Positions 22,794 through 35,460 of a stretch of 64,000 nucleotides of DNA are shown piece after piece. The notes under the pieces were generated by a model. It worked only from the letters and a program-made list of their open reading frames with translations, ran no database searches and was not told where the DNA came from. This DNA comes from Ophioderma brevispina (lineage: Eukaryota; Echinodermata; Ophiuroidea; Amphilepidida; Ophiodermatidae). The position numbers and the translations under genes were made by a program. Within the stretch, counting starts at the first letter, position 1, and each line of letters begins with the position of its first letter. The stretch is from NCBI GenBank assembly GCA_023653785.1, contig JAMKCH010012583.1, positions 62,001 through 126,000 of the forward strand, read 5' to 3'.

Positions 22794-23492
22794 TAAGTGT
22801 GTTTCTATTGGACCTAATTTTTCCGGTTTAACCAAAAAGGAATTACTTGGCTCCAATAGAAACATGCGTCCTACTGCATTTTCTTGCTTATCGATGAAAG
22901 TTTCCCCCGTATTTATCCTTGTTTGGAAGGATAATGCCTGAGAAATTATCCGGTTAACGTCAATAGAAACACACAGCGTCCGATAGAGTGCACATACCGC
23001 TCAAGACCAGAAATTGACGCCATGTGATGGCAGTAATGGACCCCGTCCCAGTATGCCAGCGATGTTTGACTTAGTAACCAAGGTGTAGCAACGCATTTTG
23101 TCAACATCATTTCCGTCGCCTTCTTACCATTTTGGTGCGCAATTACATGTCTCTGTAATATACCTCTATCCTTTCTGCCTATCACGACGTGTGGCTGGGC
23201 TTGCAGAAGAATTATTTACCGATGAATTAAAACTCAAAACTGGCATTAGACTAAGGACATTTGCTCTTCCCGCCATCTTTGATCTGACAGTTCGGCGAGG
23301 TCACGGCCCGCAATACAACGCAGTTGACTTGTGCATATGACCTTTAGCTGGTAAAGTCACAGTCCGTGACGGCCGGTCGCATTTTCCGGAAAACGCTGCT
23401 CAATAGAAACTTCGCACTATCGGCTATTCTCAGTATCAACCGGATAAATTTTTATCTCGATAAATACCGTCTGCTCAATAGAAACACGCTTA
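22794..23492. mobile_element. TIR element with repeated CAATAGAAAC boxes
   Basis: Termini taagtgtgtttctattg and caatagaaacacgctta are inverted copies. The same caatagaaac box occurs internally near 22852, 22967 and 23401. About 700 bp, without a transposase frame. Target duplication unclear. Confidence 0.65.
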
Positions 23493-23585
23493 ATGACAGT
23501 AAGCCAATATTTCTAGAGTATTGTACTTTTAATGGCCTTTAAAGATATTTTGAGATAAATAAAAGTTAGTAGTATATAAATACTA

Positions 23586-23731
23586 CATGGTTAGAGGGAA
23601 ATAGGGCACGCTATTTTCCTGAGGTAGTGGCTACAGGCCTATAACCTCGAACCCAAAGGGTGAGGGTCATAGGCCCATAGCCAGTGCCAAGGGAAATAGT
23701 GTGCCCTATTTTCCCCAATATAAAACCATGT
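23586..23731. repeat. Nested hairpin with aggcctat...ataggcc core
   Basis: Outer arms ggaaatagggcac / gtgccctatttcc and catggtt / aaccatg enclose ggctacaggcctataacctc and gagggtcataggcccatagcc, which also pair. About 145 bp. Confidence 0.75.
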
Positions 23732-24001
23732 TTTTATTAACCCACTTTGACTCTGGGGACAAGGTTGTAGGGAAATATTCTGATCTATTTCCCTAGGGAA
23801 ATAGCACTTTTAATAGGAATCAGCCAATGAAATAGCATGATTTTGTTCATGAAAATTCATAAGTTCCCTGTGAATGTCATCCACCTTTTGTAGACCTTAC
23901 AAGTCTACATAAATGAACACATGTGTACATAACCACAGAAATCACCCTTTTCAAAGTATCCAAATGTTAGAAATGAAAAGCAGAGGTCACATTTTGTATT
24001 T

Positions 24002-25518
24002 TAGACTGGTTCCATTTTTCAAAAAGCAACTAGTCGAAGGCATTTTTGAGTAAAAGCAATTGAAACAGTGTTTCTATATGGACATTTTATGCTGATTCCA
24101 AATCTTCCGGTCCCCAAAGCCAATTTTTAGGGGAAGTGTGCCTAATTTGCATAAATTCAAAATGGCCGCCATTTTAACATTTTTTGTTCATAACTCAAGA
24201 TTTAAGGCTTGTAAAGACTTCATTCTTGTGTCTATACATATGTTTTCAGGGTTGGAGAACACAACTAGACCATGAGTTAAGGTATTATGCAATATATTGA
24301 CAATTAATTTGCATAAATTTAAAATGGCGGCCATTTTGAATTTTTATGCAAATTAACTGTCAACATGACCTAATGCTATAAGGTCATGCACCATGAATTG
24401 GGAGCAAAATGTGTTACATGCTTGAAACTACCAAATATTACACGTTTTCACACTTAAATGAGAGTAAATCATCATTTTGTTTTGAGATAGCTATAAAACT
24501 ATATATTGTTGTAAAGCTAAAAATGTAAGGAAAACAAATATGCAACTTGTATGTGCATATACAGGGTGCCACAAGTGTCATATAAGGTGAAAGTGAAATG
24601 TTGATGTAAAAAGTACAACATTTTTGGCAGTCAAATTTGTTACCTTCAATTAACATCATAGCTTAAACTGTTGTATTAGTCAAAATGAACGCCACATAAA
24701 TAACAAACAAAATGAGATGTTATTTATCTTAATACATGGCAGGGTTACAAAGATATAAAACCAAAAAAATGCAAAAGCCCCGAATATCAAAAATCCCTAG
24801 ACTTTAACACATGCCTCATCCGTAGGCACCTCATCCATAGGCACCACCCTCTCTGACCCCGACTGACTTAAAATTACGACAACTCAAAAAGTAAACATAG
24901 CACAAAATTGAATCTGCTACCATATCAAAGCTAGATAAATTCCCTTTAAAATGAAATATAAATCAGCTGAATACCTAACTTGGTTCTTATGATACAATAA
25001 AAAATGTTTAAAAATATTTGTGAAAAGGTAACGCCACCCTCATTTTGTATACCCCAACTCATGGCGCATGACCATAACTAATGATCTAATTCCTTGACCC
25101 TGAAAAACATATGTATAGACACAAGAATGAAGTACAAGCCTTAAATCTTGAGTTATGCACAAAAATGTCAAAATGGCAGCCCATTTTGAATTTTTATGCA
25201 AATTAGATGTTAAGTTGACATAATGATATAAATAATGATTCTAATTGTGTTCATTAACCCTGAAAAATTTGTATAGACACAAGAATGAAGTCATTACAAG
25301 CCTTAAATCTTGAGTTATGTACAAACAAACATTAAAATGGCGGCCATTTTGAATTTATGCTAATTAGGCACATTTCCTCTCAAAATTCAGCTTGGGGACC
25401 AGAAAATTTGGAATTAGCATAAAATTTTCATCTAAAAACACTAACTCAATTGCTTTTACTCAAAAAATGCCTTCGTTATATTGAAGGAAGCACTTTTTTG
25501 AGAAATGGAACCAGTCTA
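24002..25518. mobile_element. Foldback element with ~350-400 bp inverted arms
   Basis: Left arm from tagactggttccat (24002) and right arm ending atggaaccagtcta (25518) are diverged reverse complements over their whole length. Shared blocks include ttgagtaaaagcaattga, aaaatggccgccatttt, actcaagatttaaggcttgt and cttcattcttgtgtctatac. A second, partial copy of the last block sits at about 25085-25200, so the right side is internally duplicated. Central part has no coding potential. Confidence 0.85.
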
Positions 25519-25656
25519 TTTGAAATTATTAGCAATGGACTATTCCAGATAAACTTTACACATAACCTACGGAGGGCATATCTAGATTTGAGTGCATTCT
25601 TCCCATATGGGGTATTGAATTATATTTGGAACAGCCATGACCATTTTTTAATTTAA

Positions 25657-26033
25657 AGGTCCATGGCCCGATCACTAATAGCCTCGTCCCCAGAACCCCA
25701 GATTTTACCGGAAGTGGTCAAAATTTTGGTATCAGAAGAAAGCTACTATTTTTTCTTCATTTACTCTATGAAATCTAATGGCTAACGGAGGTTTGGTTTG
25801 GAAGAATGAGAGAAAATGATTATCCATGCTTTTGTGTGTTTTGTTGTTGGTCTTTTCCATTCCTTTTGTTTTTTTTTTTTTTTTTTAATATTAATTTTAA
25901 TGTATCTAGGGGTTTCACAAAATCACGTTTCTAGCGCTCACATCAAAACTGATTGAAAATATCGGCGAGTTTTGGGGTGACGGCCATTTTATCACGATGA
26001 AAACTTCATATACTTAAATAGGACAATCCCCCT
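25657..26033 (+). mobile_element. Diverged AGGTCC MITE flanked by TTAA
   Basis: Starts aggtccatggcccgatc after TTAA (25653-25656) and ends aatcccccct before TTAA (26034-26037). Internal boxes ccagattttaccggaagt and tatcagaagaaag match those of the 18047 and 44451 elements, so it is an older member of that family. Contains a T(22) run near 25869. Confidence 0.7.
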
Positions 26034-26779
26034 TTAATGAGAATAAACAAAATACCTAAAAATTAATAATCTGAATCAGCTGCAGGAAATTGTTATTTCT
26101 GAAACATTTCTCTCATCATCATCATGCATAGCACGTTTTAACCACACCATTACATATATGGCCAAATCATGGTTTTATTTAATCTATGGTTCCACAGAAT
26201 TTATTATCAATTCACAGGATTTTCAAGATTTTTTCAGGCAAATACTGGTATGTTTGCCTCCTTGTTTAGAGGATTTGTCTTCCAGGATGACAAAATAGAT
26301 TTAAAATATTAGAACTTTAAGGTCAAATCAAGTGGGTTGGGACATTTTGGGGTTTCAAGATGTTTTGCCAGGTTTTCCATGTAAAGTGGGAACTTTGATT
26401 GAAATCGACCACAAATACTGAAAATGTACCTGGTCTTACATGAACACTGACAGGAACGGAAATAAATCACAAAGTTTATGGTTGTTTGAAAGGTTAAAGG
26501 TAAGTTATTTATACAATGTTAGACCAAAACTTTGGATATCGTTAAATGAGCATAATTTATCCTGGGTATGTTACATACATTTCTATGACTGCAAAAACCA
26601 ATGATGCAGCCTCCATTGTGAAATGGAATGAAACAATCCTTACTGTTTTCTAGCTAATACAGTGGATGTTAAATTTAATGCCACCTATGTAAAACACCCA
26701 ATCTACTTCCAAGAAACAAGGAGCAGAGGAAGAGGAGGGAGTATAATATAGTGAGGAGGGAGCGGAGGAGAAATAGATC

Positions 26780-27090
26780 CAACTAGAATTTCGCGGTTCT
26801 CGGCATTCGCGCTCGCTCGATATTCAAAGAATATAAGCTGGGCCGCCCCATGACCTTGACCTCGGCACATGACCTTTGACCTCATCAACATATGAGGGAT
26901 CCAGGGTTCACCTATGACAAAAGTTTGGTTCCAATGAACTTCAACTTTTCCAATGGAGGTCATTTTTTAAAAAAAATTAACATTTAGGACACACACCAAC
27001 ACACATACACCCCACACTACACTTGCCACACCGGATTGCCTAAGTGTGCCTCCAGCTAGAGCTGGGGGCCCACAACAAGAGAAAGGAGAG
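26780..27090 (+). repeat. SINE/LINE-tail-like dispersed repeat
   Basis: Contains ccatgaccttgacctcggca, catgacctttgacctcat, caacatatgagg and acttcaacttttccaatgg, then a tail gcctaagtgtgcctccagct and an A-rich end. 59477-59850 has the same box order. The internal minus-strand frame is a shadow. Confidence 0.6.
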
Positions 27091-27379
27091 AGATAAACAG
27101 AAAAGGAAAAAAAACTAACTGGTCAAGTTTCGCATTTGACCGGCAGGTTTAAGGTATTGTTAAAATGTAAATATCTAACGGGGTATGAGAATATTATTTT
27201 TTTCCAAAAAGGCCGCCTAGATATCCAAATATTACTATTTATTTCTTCCAAAAGTATTTCTAAGATAATCGGTTTATTAATTTAGAGTAGATACGGCATA
27301 TTTTTTACATATCAACTTCCACGCCAGCCATATAGCAAGAGTATTAATAAAAAAACAATGGAAAAAAAAAAAAAAAAAA

Positions 27380-28214
27380 AGGTGGACCATTTCGGGAAAA
27401 GCTGAAAAATGTCAGAATTGGTGCATAAATGTGTAAGAATTTAACATACTAAAATCCCAAAAATCTCTTTGTGCATTTTCAGAAATAAGGGGCAAGTTTG
27501 TACAGGGGTAAATTACGAAATATGCATGTCCTTAATGGTTCCAACATTTGGTCATGTCCCAAGGATTAAAAAAAGGTTAGTTTGCCCTATCTATGGCTTT
27601 AGTTTAATAACTATATGGTTGAAAAACGCTCAGGTCATCCTGGGGGATAAATTTTCAGAATGGTTCGGATTTCTTGAAAGATGTGTCAAATTCTTCATAT
27701 AGTGTACATGAAACACCAAATGCAAAATAATTTAAACAGGTGATGGTCATTACTTGCAAAAATTACAGGGCAAGTGTGAGGGGTTCTACAGGGGGCTCTA
27801 TGGGGGTCACTGCTTTTGTCTTATATGTCAATATTGATCCATTAGGTGATGTGAATGAACATTTTATGTTTTAATTATGACTTCGAGCAATTTGAATCTG
27901 GTTTCTATGAAATTGGATCATTTTGAATGAAATATTTACCCCCCGGATGACCTGATTGATTTAGGTCTGTAGTACTTAAACTACAGGTTGTGGATGGGCA
28001 AAAACATACCTTTGATTGATCATTGGGACATGAAAAAAATGTTGGAACACTTTAAGGACAATTCATAATATTTGTAATTTTACCCCTGTACAAACTTTTC
28101 CCCCTGATTCTGAAAAAAGACACAAAGAGCGATTTTAGGACTTTGTAGTATGTTATCTAGACACAATTCCGCACCAATCCTGACATTTTCAGCTTGTCCC
28201 AGAAGTTTCCACGT
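27380..28214. mobile_element. Foldback element with ~240-bp inverted arms
   Basis: Left arm 27380-27620 and right arm 27980-28214 are diverged reverse complements; shared blocks include gctgaaaaatgtcag, gtttgtacaggggtaa, ttccaacattt and tcatgtccca. Preceded by an A(19) run. No coding sequence. Confidence 0.8.
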
Positions 28215-29862
28215 TAAAACTAAATTTTGCACTAATAGCTAACATTCATTGCGTGAAAAGTACGTTAAATGTGCCATAGTAACGACAGTACCAGGCCCCT
28301 GGACAGTGAGTTAGCAAATTGGTGACTGCCATAGAGCGCTGCCATTGGACGATAGAGGCAAACGTATTTGATATGCTATCTGGTATGCCATCTGTCATGT
28401 GATTCGGACATGGCATACCGGTTGCTGAATGTGCCCACTGAATTATGGGGACCTTGTTATGTCAATTAGCTGCGAAGCTTTTTTACAGATTCCACCCTAG
28501 GGTGGAAGCTCAAACGGAGGTGATGAATGAACGTGAAAACCTGATTACGGGAATCGGCAGACAGTCACAATCAATTCCCATTGATTGTTGTTCCAGACAG
28601 TACAGAGAGAGCGGGGAGATAGCTGTACCCTGATAGCGCCACCATTTTCGATACGCTACCTAATTATTTATGCAGAGTGACGTAGGCGGGGATGACATAG
28701 AGTAAATAGCGCCACGTACGACTGCGAAACTATAAGCTACAGATTGTTGCCAGTAAATTGAACCAAGTTCAAGCAGTTGCTTGCTCCGGCAACTGAAATT
28801 CACACAAATATCTTCAAACGGCCCAATTTGCTCGCCCAGTACATCGCAATGGGTTAAATAGCGAAGTACTGTGCGTAAAGTAATTTGGCAACATGGAAAA
28901 CAATTTCGGCCGGACCGACCTCCAAGCTGACAGCCACTAAATTAATAGTCTTCCATCCTTTTGAGGCGGAAGACTAAAAAAAAAGAGCAATAGAGAGATG
29001 GACAAGAGAAGCAGATAGAAAGAGATAACCCAACTTAGTAGAGTCAAAGAGCGTGTGAGCGAGAACAGAAGGAGAATGAAGGAAGTCATAGTAAGGGTCA
29101 AGGTGTTTATAGCAGTTATTTTTATTTCATAGATACTCTTACACACAAGTATCAATGTGAGTCCATTATAGTTACCAAATTTTGTTCTAAATTAGTTGTA
29201 TCGATAATAGGCATAATTCCTTACATTTTGTTTATAATAGACATGACTAGTGGTCATAGGATAGATAAAATAATGTACTAGGTATGATAGGGTACATGAA
29301 AACCGTTCCATCCAACAAGATTAAAGTACCATGCTAGGTTTTGTTTAGGGCAGTTTATGACAGAACTTCCTTTATCATTTTAAATTTATCACTCAACAGG
29401 ACTTCTATTACACATAAACAATGCAAAAAACCCTCACCATATGATGAATGTAGAAATTGTATAAATAAAGGGTACCTTATAAACCATGCTTTTCATAATG
29501 TGTCTAGCTGCCACACCTGTACTGCCAACAAGCAAAATGGTAAGCACAGATCCAACTGGTCATATTACTTGACTCAGGAACTTCCGCCTTATACAATGTT
29601 TAATTCATATACTCGGTGGTAGTGCATACCGTACCACCAATCTAATAGAATGATGTTCCTACACATTACATGATATCTTCATAACAACATCAACAAAAAT
29701 ATTGAGATGCGCCTTATTATGATGCCATGCATTAAGGACCAGGAATCCCATGAAACTAATAGTATTAGAGATTAATGGCATAACACAAAGGGACCAACAA
29801 ACAACTAAAAACATGTGAGGATGCATCCGGTTGATTTCAATATGGTGATGCTTGTCGTTAAC
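28215..29862. other. Intronic DNA, no recognised exon
   Basis: Somewhat richer in CpG between 28240 and 28930. Perfect 14-bp palindrome ccaccctagggtgg near 28493. Open frame 28445-28633 has no family match. Confidence 0.4.
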
Positions 29863-29930
29863 TTCACTGTTAGTGCTTTGCTCAGCCACTGCAGGGCTGT
29901 TAGTATTATCACCACTCACTCGCCTTTTTG
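29863..29930 (-). CDS. PLCB4: PLC-beta exon: X-Y linker (phase 1 to 0)
   Basis: 68 nt, strong acceptor ttttttgtattccctatttag, weak donor gaa|gttaac. Two bases complete an Ala codon after the upstream exon; ends in phase 0 as required by 20430-20516. Reads KRRVSGDNTNSPAVAEQSTN then SE. The same frame stays open past the donor to 29659 (a hydrophobic tail MFLVVCWSLCVMPL), so an alternative terminal exon is possible but less likely. Begins with a basic KRRVS patch, a possible kinase site. Confidence 0.68.
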
Positions 29931-30000
29931 CTAAATAGGGAATACAAAAAACACAGATTTAAACACAAAAGAAAAGAAATGTACAAGACATTTTTTCTGA

Positions 30001-30070
30001 CTTTTCAAAAGCCAGCCACACACACATACAAACATGTGCACACACATGCACGTACACACATATGTGCATG
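30001..30070. repeat. Degenerate CA/TG-rich microsatellite
   Basis: Interrupted cacacacatac / cacgtacacacatatgtgca run of about 70 bp. Confidence 0.7.
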
Positions 30071-30283
30071 CCACAGGTGTACGACATGCACACCATAGCA
30101 AAATAAGGACATGAGGGCATTACAGATGGTACATTTAAACACATTAAGTTTCACCAACCTTAACACTTATGAGCTGCCAGGTTGACAGAATAGGCGACCT
30201 GATATTTGCCCCTTAGCACTAAGGATGCATGCATACAGACATGTGAAATGTTGCACACAATTAGCATGTAGGTAAATAGCTAG

Positions 30284-30480
30284 CAGTGGCATAACCAGAT
30301 GTTTGCAAATGGGGGGGGAGTAAGGGGTGCTGAGGCATTTTCTGCGGGGGCAAATTTGGGTCCTTCTTATAGACATTGTACAAACGGTCAGTTTATTTGG
30401 GGCATGGCAGGGGGTTGGGGGGGAGGGGCACGGGTTCGGAAGCAGGGGGCAATGGACAAGCCCCGCTGGTTACGCCACTG
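30284..30480. mobile_element. hAT-type MITE with 8-bp target duplication
   Basis: 197 bp with termini cagtggcataaccag and ctggttacgccactg. Flanked by atagctag (30276-30283) and atagggag (30481-30488), a 6/8 match. CAGTGG termini and an 8-bp duplication are typical of hAT. Interior is G-rich. Plus-strand frames inside are shadows. Confidence 0.82.
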
Positions 30481-30488
30481 ATAGGGAG

Positions 30489-32582
30489 GTCTTTGTATTA
30501 CCCAAATAATTGTGCCTGTATATAAATACTGACATCTCAACCCAAACAGAAGAAAAGCCCATGCACCAAGATACGGACCCAGGTATTATGTGTGTGTAGA
30601 AGTGAAAGTCTTTGAAATATGATTTTTAAAAAAAGAATATGCCAATGCTATTTTCTGGCTGTTAGGTACTTGTCACCCATTGTTGATGAACATTTGAGTT
30701 GAGAAGATAGATCCATGATTCAGCCTATAAAGTTGTATTAAGAAATTGGTGATTAAATGGCAAAATAGAAAAATTAGATTAAAATTTGTCCCAGTGGATG
30801 GTTACTGTGTGTATGCAAACTCCAGTACCTGCAGATGATAGATTAAACTACAGCAAAATTAATTCTCTGTAAATGAAAAAATGAATAGCGCCATATTGAG
30901 CTTTCAAAGTGATGTTAATAAACATTTAAAAATGGATCTAATTCAATTGGACCAATGTCGAAATGAGACAGGCAAAATATGATGTGTGGAAAGCTCAATA
31001 AACAACAAACTATAAATGATCCTTTTAAAGGGCCCTTGACATTACATATAAGCCTTTCCACACATTGCCAATTTTGTTCGGGCAATATAATCGTGTTAAA
31101 AATCATTTCTACAAATGTGACATGGTCTGCGTGAAACAAATCACGTCCATAAAATGGTGAAAATTTGGAGAGTTGGCCCATTTACTATGACATGTGACAG
31201 AGATGTGACAAGGACACATGGCAATTTTTCATAGGATTTACTTAATTGGTTTAATCACTAGAGATATATAAGCTAGGAGATTGGTAATGCAGTATCCTTG
31301 CCAAAGGCAATAGAATGACTGAGTTCATGAAAGTTTTAATTCCGCCTATTGTATTGACCTCTGGCAGAATTGCACTATCATGTTGCAGAGTGCAATTTTT
31401 ATTTTTTCGCTAACCAAGCCCACAAAACAAATCTCATAGTCACTGGCCCCGTTCATGATTGTTAATTTTATCACAAAACAATGCCTTTTGCCGATCGGTT
31501 TGCATGAGCTGGTTTAACAGTTGAGACTACATATAGAAAAGTTAATCCCATGAAACATTTCTGAGTTTTTAAATGAGGACACGGCACATTTGAAAACCTA
31601 GGCCCTTTAGATTTTTTAAAATCGATATTTTTGCCTGGTTGTAAAGCTTTATGGACCATTAGACCTCACATAAAATATTAAGACCAAATCAGTGCTGTAA
31701 TGGGTTACAGAACAATTTAAAAATAATGACTTCCGGCGGACATTTATTCAGTTAGAGAACGAAATTGGTTAACACAAGAAGAAAACCACCTTGGAGTGTT
31801 TTCCATAGCATGCACCCTGTTTGACCGGTCTGTGATCTTTGTGGTTTTAATATAATGAGTACAAAATTATGATATTCATGTAATAGACATTAATTAGGGT
31901 TACGCAGACTTAAAAGTTTAGCCTACAAATTACATGGATGTCTTTCGCCTCTTATTAAGGTCCTATCTTTTTGGGTGGTATGTTATTTTTATGTGAAAAT
32001 ATTATCTATATTCCTTCCAAAGGCCAGAATACATCAAATTGAGAAATTAATAGGTTTTGTGAAAAGTGCAGTTGATACTTTAATCATTCGTAATATTTTA
32101 GGGGAAGCAAAGTTCATCAACTCTTAATATCAGCATAATTTAAAACATAAGTATATAGTGTATACCAGGTGGTATGCTCAGCATGAAATAACTTTGCACA
32201 ACTATCCTGTACAACGCATTATTACGTAGCATCAATGATCAAAGCAGCCCCTTAATCAAAAGTTAATTACAAGCTAGGCAAAATGTTAGTTGAATGATAT
32301 TCATAAATGTTTATTATGAGAGAGGAAAATATGATTGGACAAAAAACCATGCATTGATATTTGTCAGTGCACCGTGCGTATGTTAATGAGCGTACGCGGA
32401 GCGCTTACGACGTTTAGCGTGACGTTGGATTGATCATTTTATGAGCGGGTTTATATGTGCATGACTTCTTCGTAGAAAAACATTTCTGCATTAGATTTCA
32501 TTACATTTCAGATTTTCTTGTAAAAACTGTCTATCGTAATCACGTTTGAATTAGGTTAATGTCGTATATTTTTAAGTTTCTA
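30489..32582. other. Intronic DNA, no recognised feature
   Basis: AT-rich. No splice-bounded frame with composition like the linker exons was found on the minus strand. Confidence 0.45.
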
Positions 32583-32712
32583 GTGCATTGGCAACAATCA
32601 CTGCAACTTGCGTCAGTTTGACCAGACTCATAATGGCACGCGGCCCCTGCGGGGCTTGTGCCATTATTCGGCGTCAAACTGAGCGAGCGTGCATTGATTT
32701 TGGCCAATGCCC
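32583..32712. repeat. Nested hairpin with GCGGCCCCTGCGGGGC core
   Basis: Three nested arm pairs: gtgcattggc / gccaatgc (outer, with a second copy gtgcattg inward), gtcagtttgac / gtcaaactgag, and ataatggcac / gtgccattat around the GC-rich core. About 130 bp. Confidence 0.8.
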
Positions 32713-32784
32713 CGAAAGCTCAAACTATTCAGCCATTCAACCTCTAATCACAGAATGCATTTTGCAGGCAAGAATAACAAACCC

Positions 32785-32952
32785 TTTATGAAATAAAGGG
32801 TGTGCAGTATCCTTTGGCGAAAATAATGTGTCCGAGGTCGGAAAAAAATAAACTATATAATGACAGGCGGCAGCCGAGCCCTATTTTAATTTTTTTCGGC
32901 CGAGGATTACATATGAGCCCATAAATAATACTGCAACCCTTTATTTCTAATT
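32785..32952. repeat. Nested hairpin with GGCGGCAGCCGAG core
   Basis: Arms aaataaagggtgtgcagtat and gtccgaggtcggaaaaaaat pair with atactgcaaccctttattt and atttttttcggccgaggat. The loop contains caggcggcagccgagccc. About 70 bp after the previous hairpin. Confidence 0.8.
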
Positions 32953-33774
32953 CTATTCCAAACCAAAGGTGATAAATGAGAAAATGCATTCGCGACCATT
33001 ATACAGAATAATGGGCAGTAACTGACCAATCATCATGCTGCATTTTCAATAATGGGCAGCAGAGGTAATAGAATTCTTGTTTGAAATAAGAATGCTTGAT
33101 ATTGGTGCAGGCTTGCATATAATGGTGGGGGACAATTGAATTGGAGATGTGTTTGAAGTATTCCAGTCATTTTTTTCAAAAACAAAGAAATGGGAGATAT
33201 CTCACGAACACGTGATTCTAAATTGTGACAAAATAAATTTGAGCAGTTAAATACATATGTGATACATCATAATAAAAATTATATCACTGTGGCCAAGCTC
33301 ATTTTTTGAAAAACAAAATACCTTGCAAAATGCAAGAATAAAAAATAACCAATAATCAAAATTATTATTATTAAAATATTAAGATATGCATCTTCAAAAG
33401 TTAACTGTAGGTAAAAATGTGATGGATCATGGAACAACTATATGTAAAGATATACAAAAATGTACTTTGACAGTAAATGTCCACAATATGTACCACCAGG
33501 ATTCGCCCCTTTTTTACCTCAGGGGCTTTGCATTTAAAAAAAACATTTTAACTGAGAACATGTTTATTTGGGATGCAGCAGACAAATGTGAAATTTGGTT
33601 CCCCTGCTTGATGTTTGCTTATATGCCCCCCCCCATCACTGAGATTCGCTTATGGGCCCCTCAACTGCACATGGTGACTTCACCAAAAATGCTTCATACC
33701 AATCATTAAAACAACGTTTCTAGCAGAAAGGATCCTACAAATTTTGGTTCGTATCAAATACCTTCTGAGTTGGT

Positions 33775-34150
33775 GAGTAATAAATGATGGTCAGGTGGTA
33801 ACAATGTACCATGTTCTGGTGCCAAGACATGAGAATGGCAGTAATCCACCATATTACAGTGATTGTATTGGCATATCTAAGTCCTTCTGCAATGACGGAT
33901 GACATAAGCTATTTTATTCAAGCACAAATCAATTTTTATGCAAGACAAAACTTTCATTCACCGAGCGGAGATCCATTAAATTTTAAGCGATTGCATTTTT
34001 AGACTTTAATCAGCTAAGCCACCAAGTTAATACAAATGCTTTGTCAACTCTGGCAACATACCTCACTGTTGTGCCTCTTCAAACAAACATATTTGAGTGC
34101 CTGTTATGTACTTGTTTAAGAGATATTAGTGAAATTGAAGTTCATGTGCA
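33775..34150 (+). repeat. Locally repeated unit, copy 1 of 3
   Basis: Shares ordered boxes with 35040-35460 and 37022-37265: gaatggcagtaa, a gatgacat/gatgacgta box followed by agctatt/tgctata, and, with copy 2, cactgt..tgccctcttcaaa-like and tgttatgtact. Diverged; no clear open frame. Confidence 0.55.
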
Positions 34151-34229
34151 GAAGAACAATTGTTCCAAAATGGTCCCCTCACAAGATAGTCATGTAACAT
34201 CAGCACTCGTGACACCACTGTGTAAATGC

Positions 34230-34580
34230 TCTGAACCGTAGCGTACTGGGGGCAGTCGGCGTCGATTCAAGGAGGGGGGCAAATTCCCAAGTTGTACGCC
34301 AGTCGACTCGGTAATTTGCTGCAAACAATTGCCATAATTTACATTAAATTTGCCCAAATGTAGGCTGTGAAAATTGGTCAACATTTCCAGAAGAGGGATT
34401 GAAAATACTTATTTGGTCGAATTGTCCCACTTTTGGAGCCAGGAGGGCAACCTGCCCCCCAACCCTGGCCACCCCCGCCTGTACGTCCGCCCATGTGCTT
34501 GATCTTTTGCCAGGGGGAAAATGCCTATTTTTATCAGGCTCGTACATCCCTCTGGTAATGCCACTGCACAAGTGGCATCT
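34230..34580. repeat. Possible degraded hAT-like MITE
   Basis: Ends near 34565 with ggtaatgccactg, like the 30284-30480 terminus, and carries G-rich sequence. The left terminus is not clear. Confidence 0.25.
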
Positions 34581-35039
34581 CTGATCCCGGATTCACTAAG
34601 TCTTTACTGGGACATCAACTAGCCATATATCTTTAAGTGACCAGCCACTTCACAGAAATTGTCTAATCTACATGTTACAATGCTCTTGCCAGAAGAACCT
34701 TACACACCTGCTAACATTGAGAACCCAGATATCAGAATACATGTGTTGTGAACACCTATCCAAAGCCCCTATGGGGGTGTTTATTTGTGACATACTTTAA
34801 GGCATCTAGCTGAGTATACAGGGGCAAAGTCCCATAGAGTTACTGTGTGTTAGTTTTTAAGCTCAGGAAGGAGGCTTCAGGAGGCCCAGGGACGTTTATG
34901 GAATATGTCTGCCAGTTTTTCATTGTTAAAAACGTCAGAAATCAGAATATTCTATTTGATGCAACTTAGAGAGTTCAAAAAGGGAAGAGTTTGCAGGTAT
35001 GTCATTATAAAACTACCAATTTTTTTAGCATTCAAAATA

Positions 35040-35460
35040 CCATGGTGAGCTGGGAGTAATAAAAATGTGGTGAGTTTGTGTGATTATTACTGGAGTAAGA
35101 TGCAACATGTTTTGCCCTGTGTGCCTGTGGAATTAGATCATGGACAAGAAATGATGAATGGCAGTTAACTTGTGCTATATACGGTTGATGTCCAATTATC
35201 ACCAAGTCTTCTACTCCGATGGATGACGTATGCTATATATATAACAGAAATACACTGCATGGTTGCAATTTGATGCATATATTAGAGCTTTTCACTTGAG
35301 CAGAGATTGGAATTTGTGATTGATGGTTAAATTTGTAGATTCAATTACAGCCGCAGATTAAATACTTATCAAACTCCGAATATTTACATCACTGTGTGCC
35401 CTTCAAAATACATTTGGACACACTTGATCACTGTTATGTACTGATGTAAGAGGACTACTT
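35040..35460 (+). repeat. Locally repeated unit, copy 2 of 3
   Basis: Shares ccatggtgagctgg / ccatgagctggtg, ggagtaagatgcaaca and gaatggcagt with copy 3 (37022-37265), and cactgtgtgcccttcaaa and ctgttatgtact with copy 1. Confidence 0.6.
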
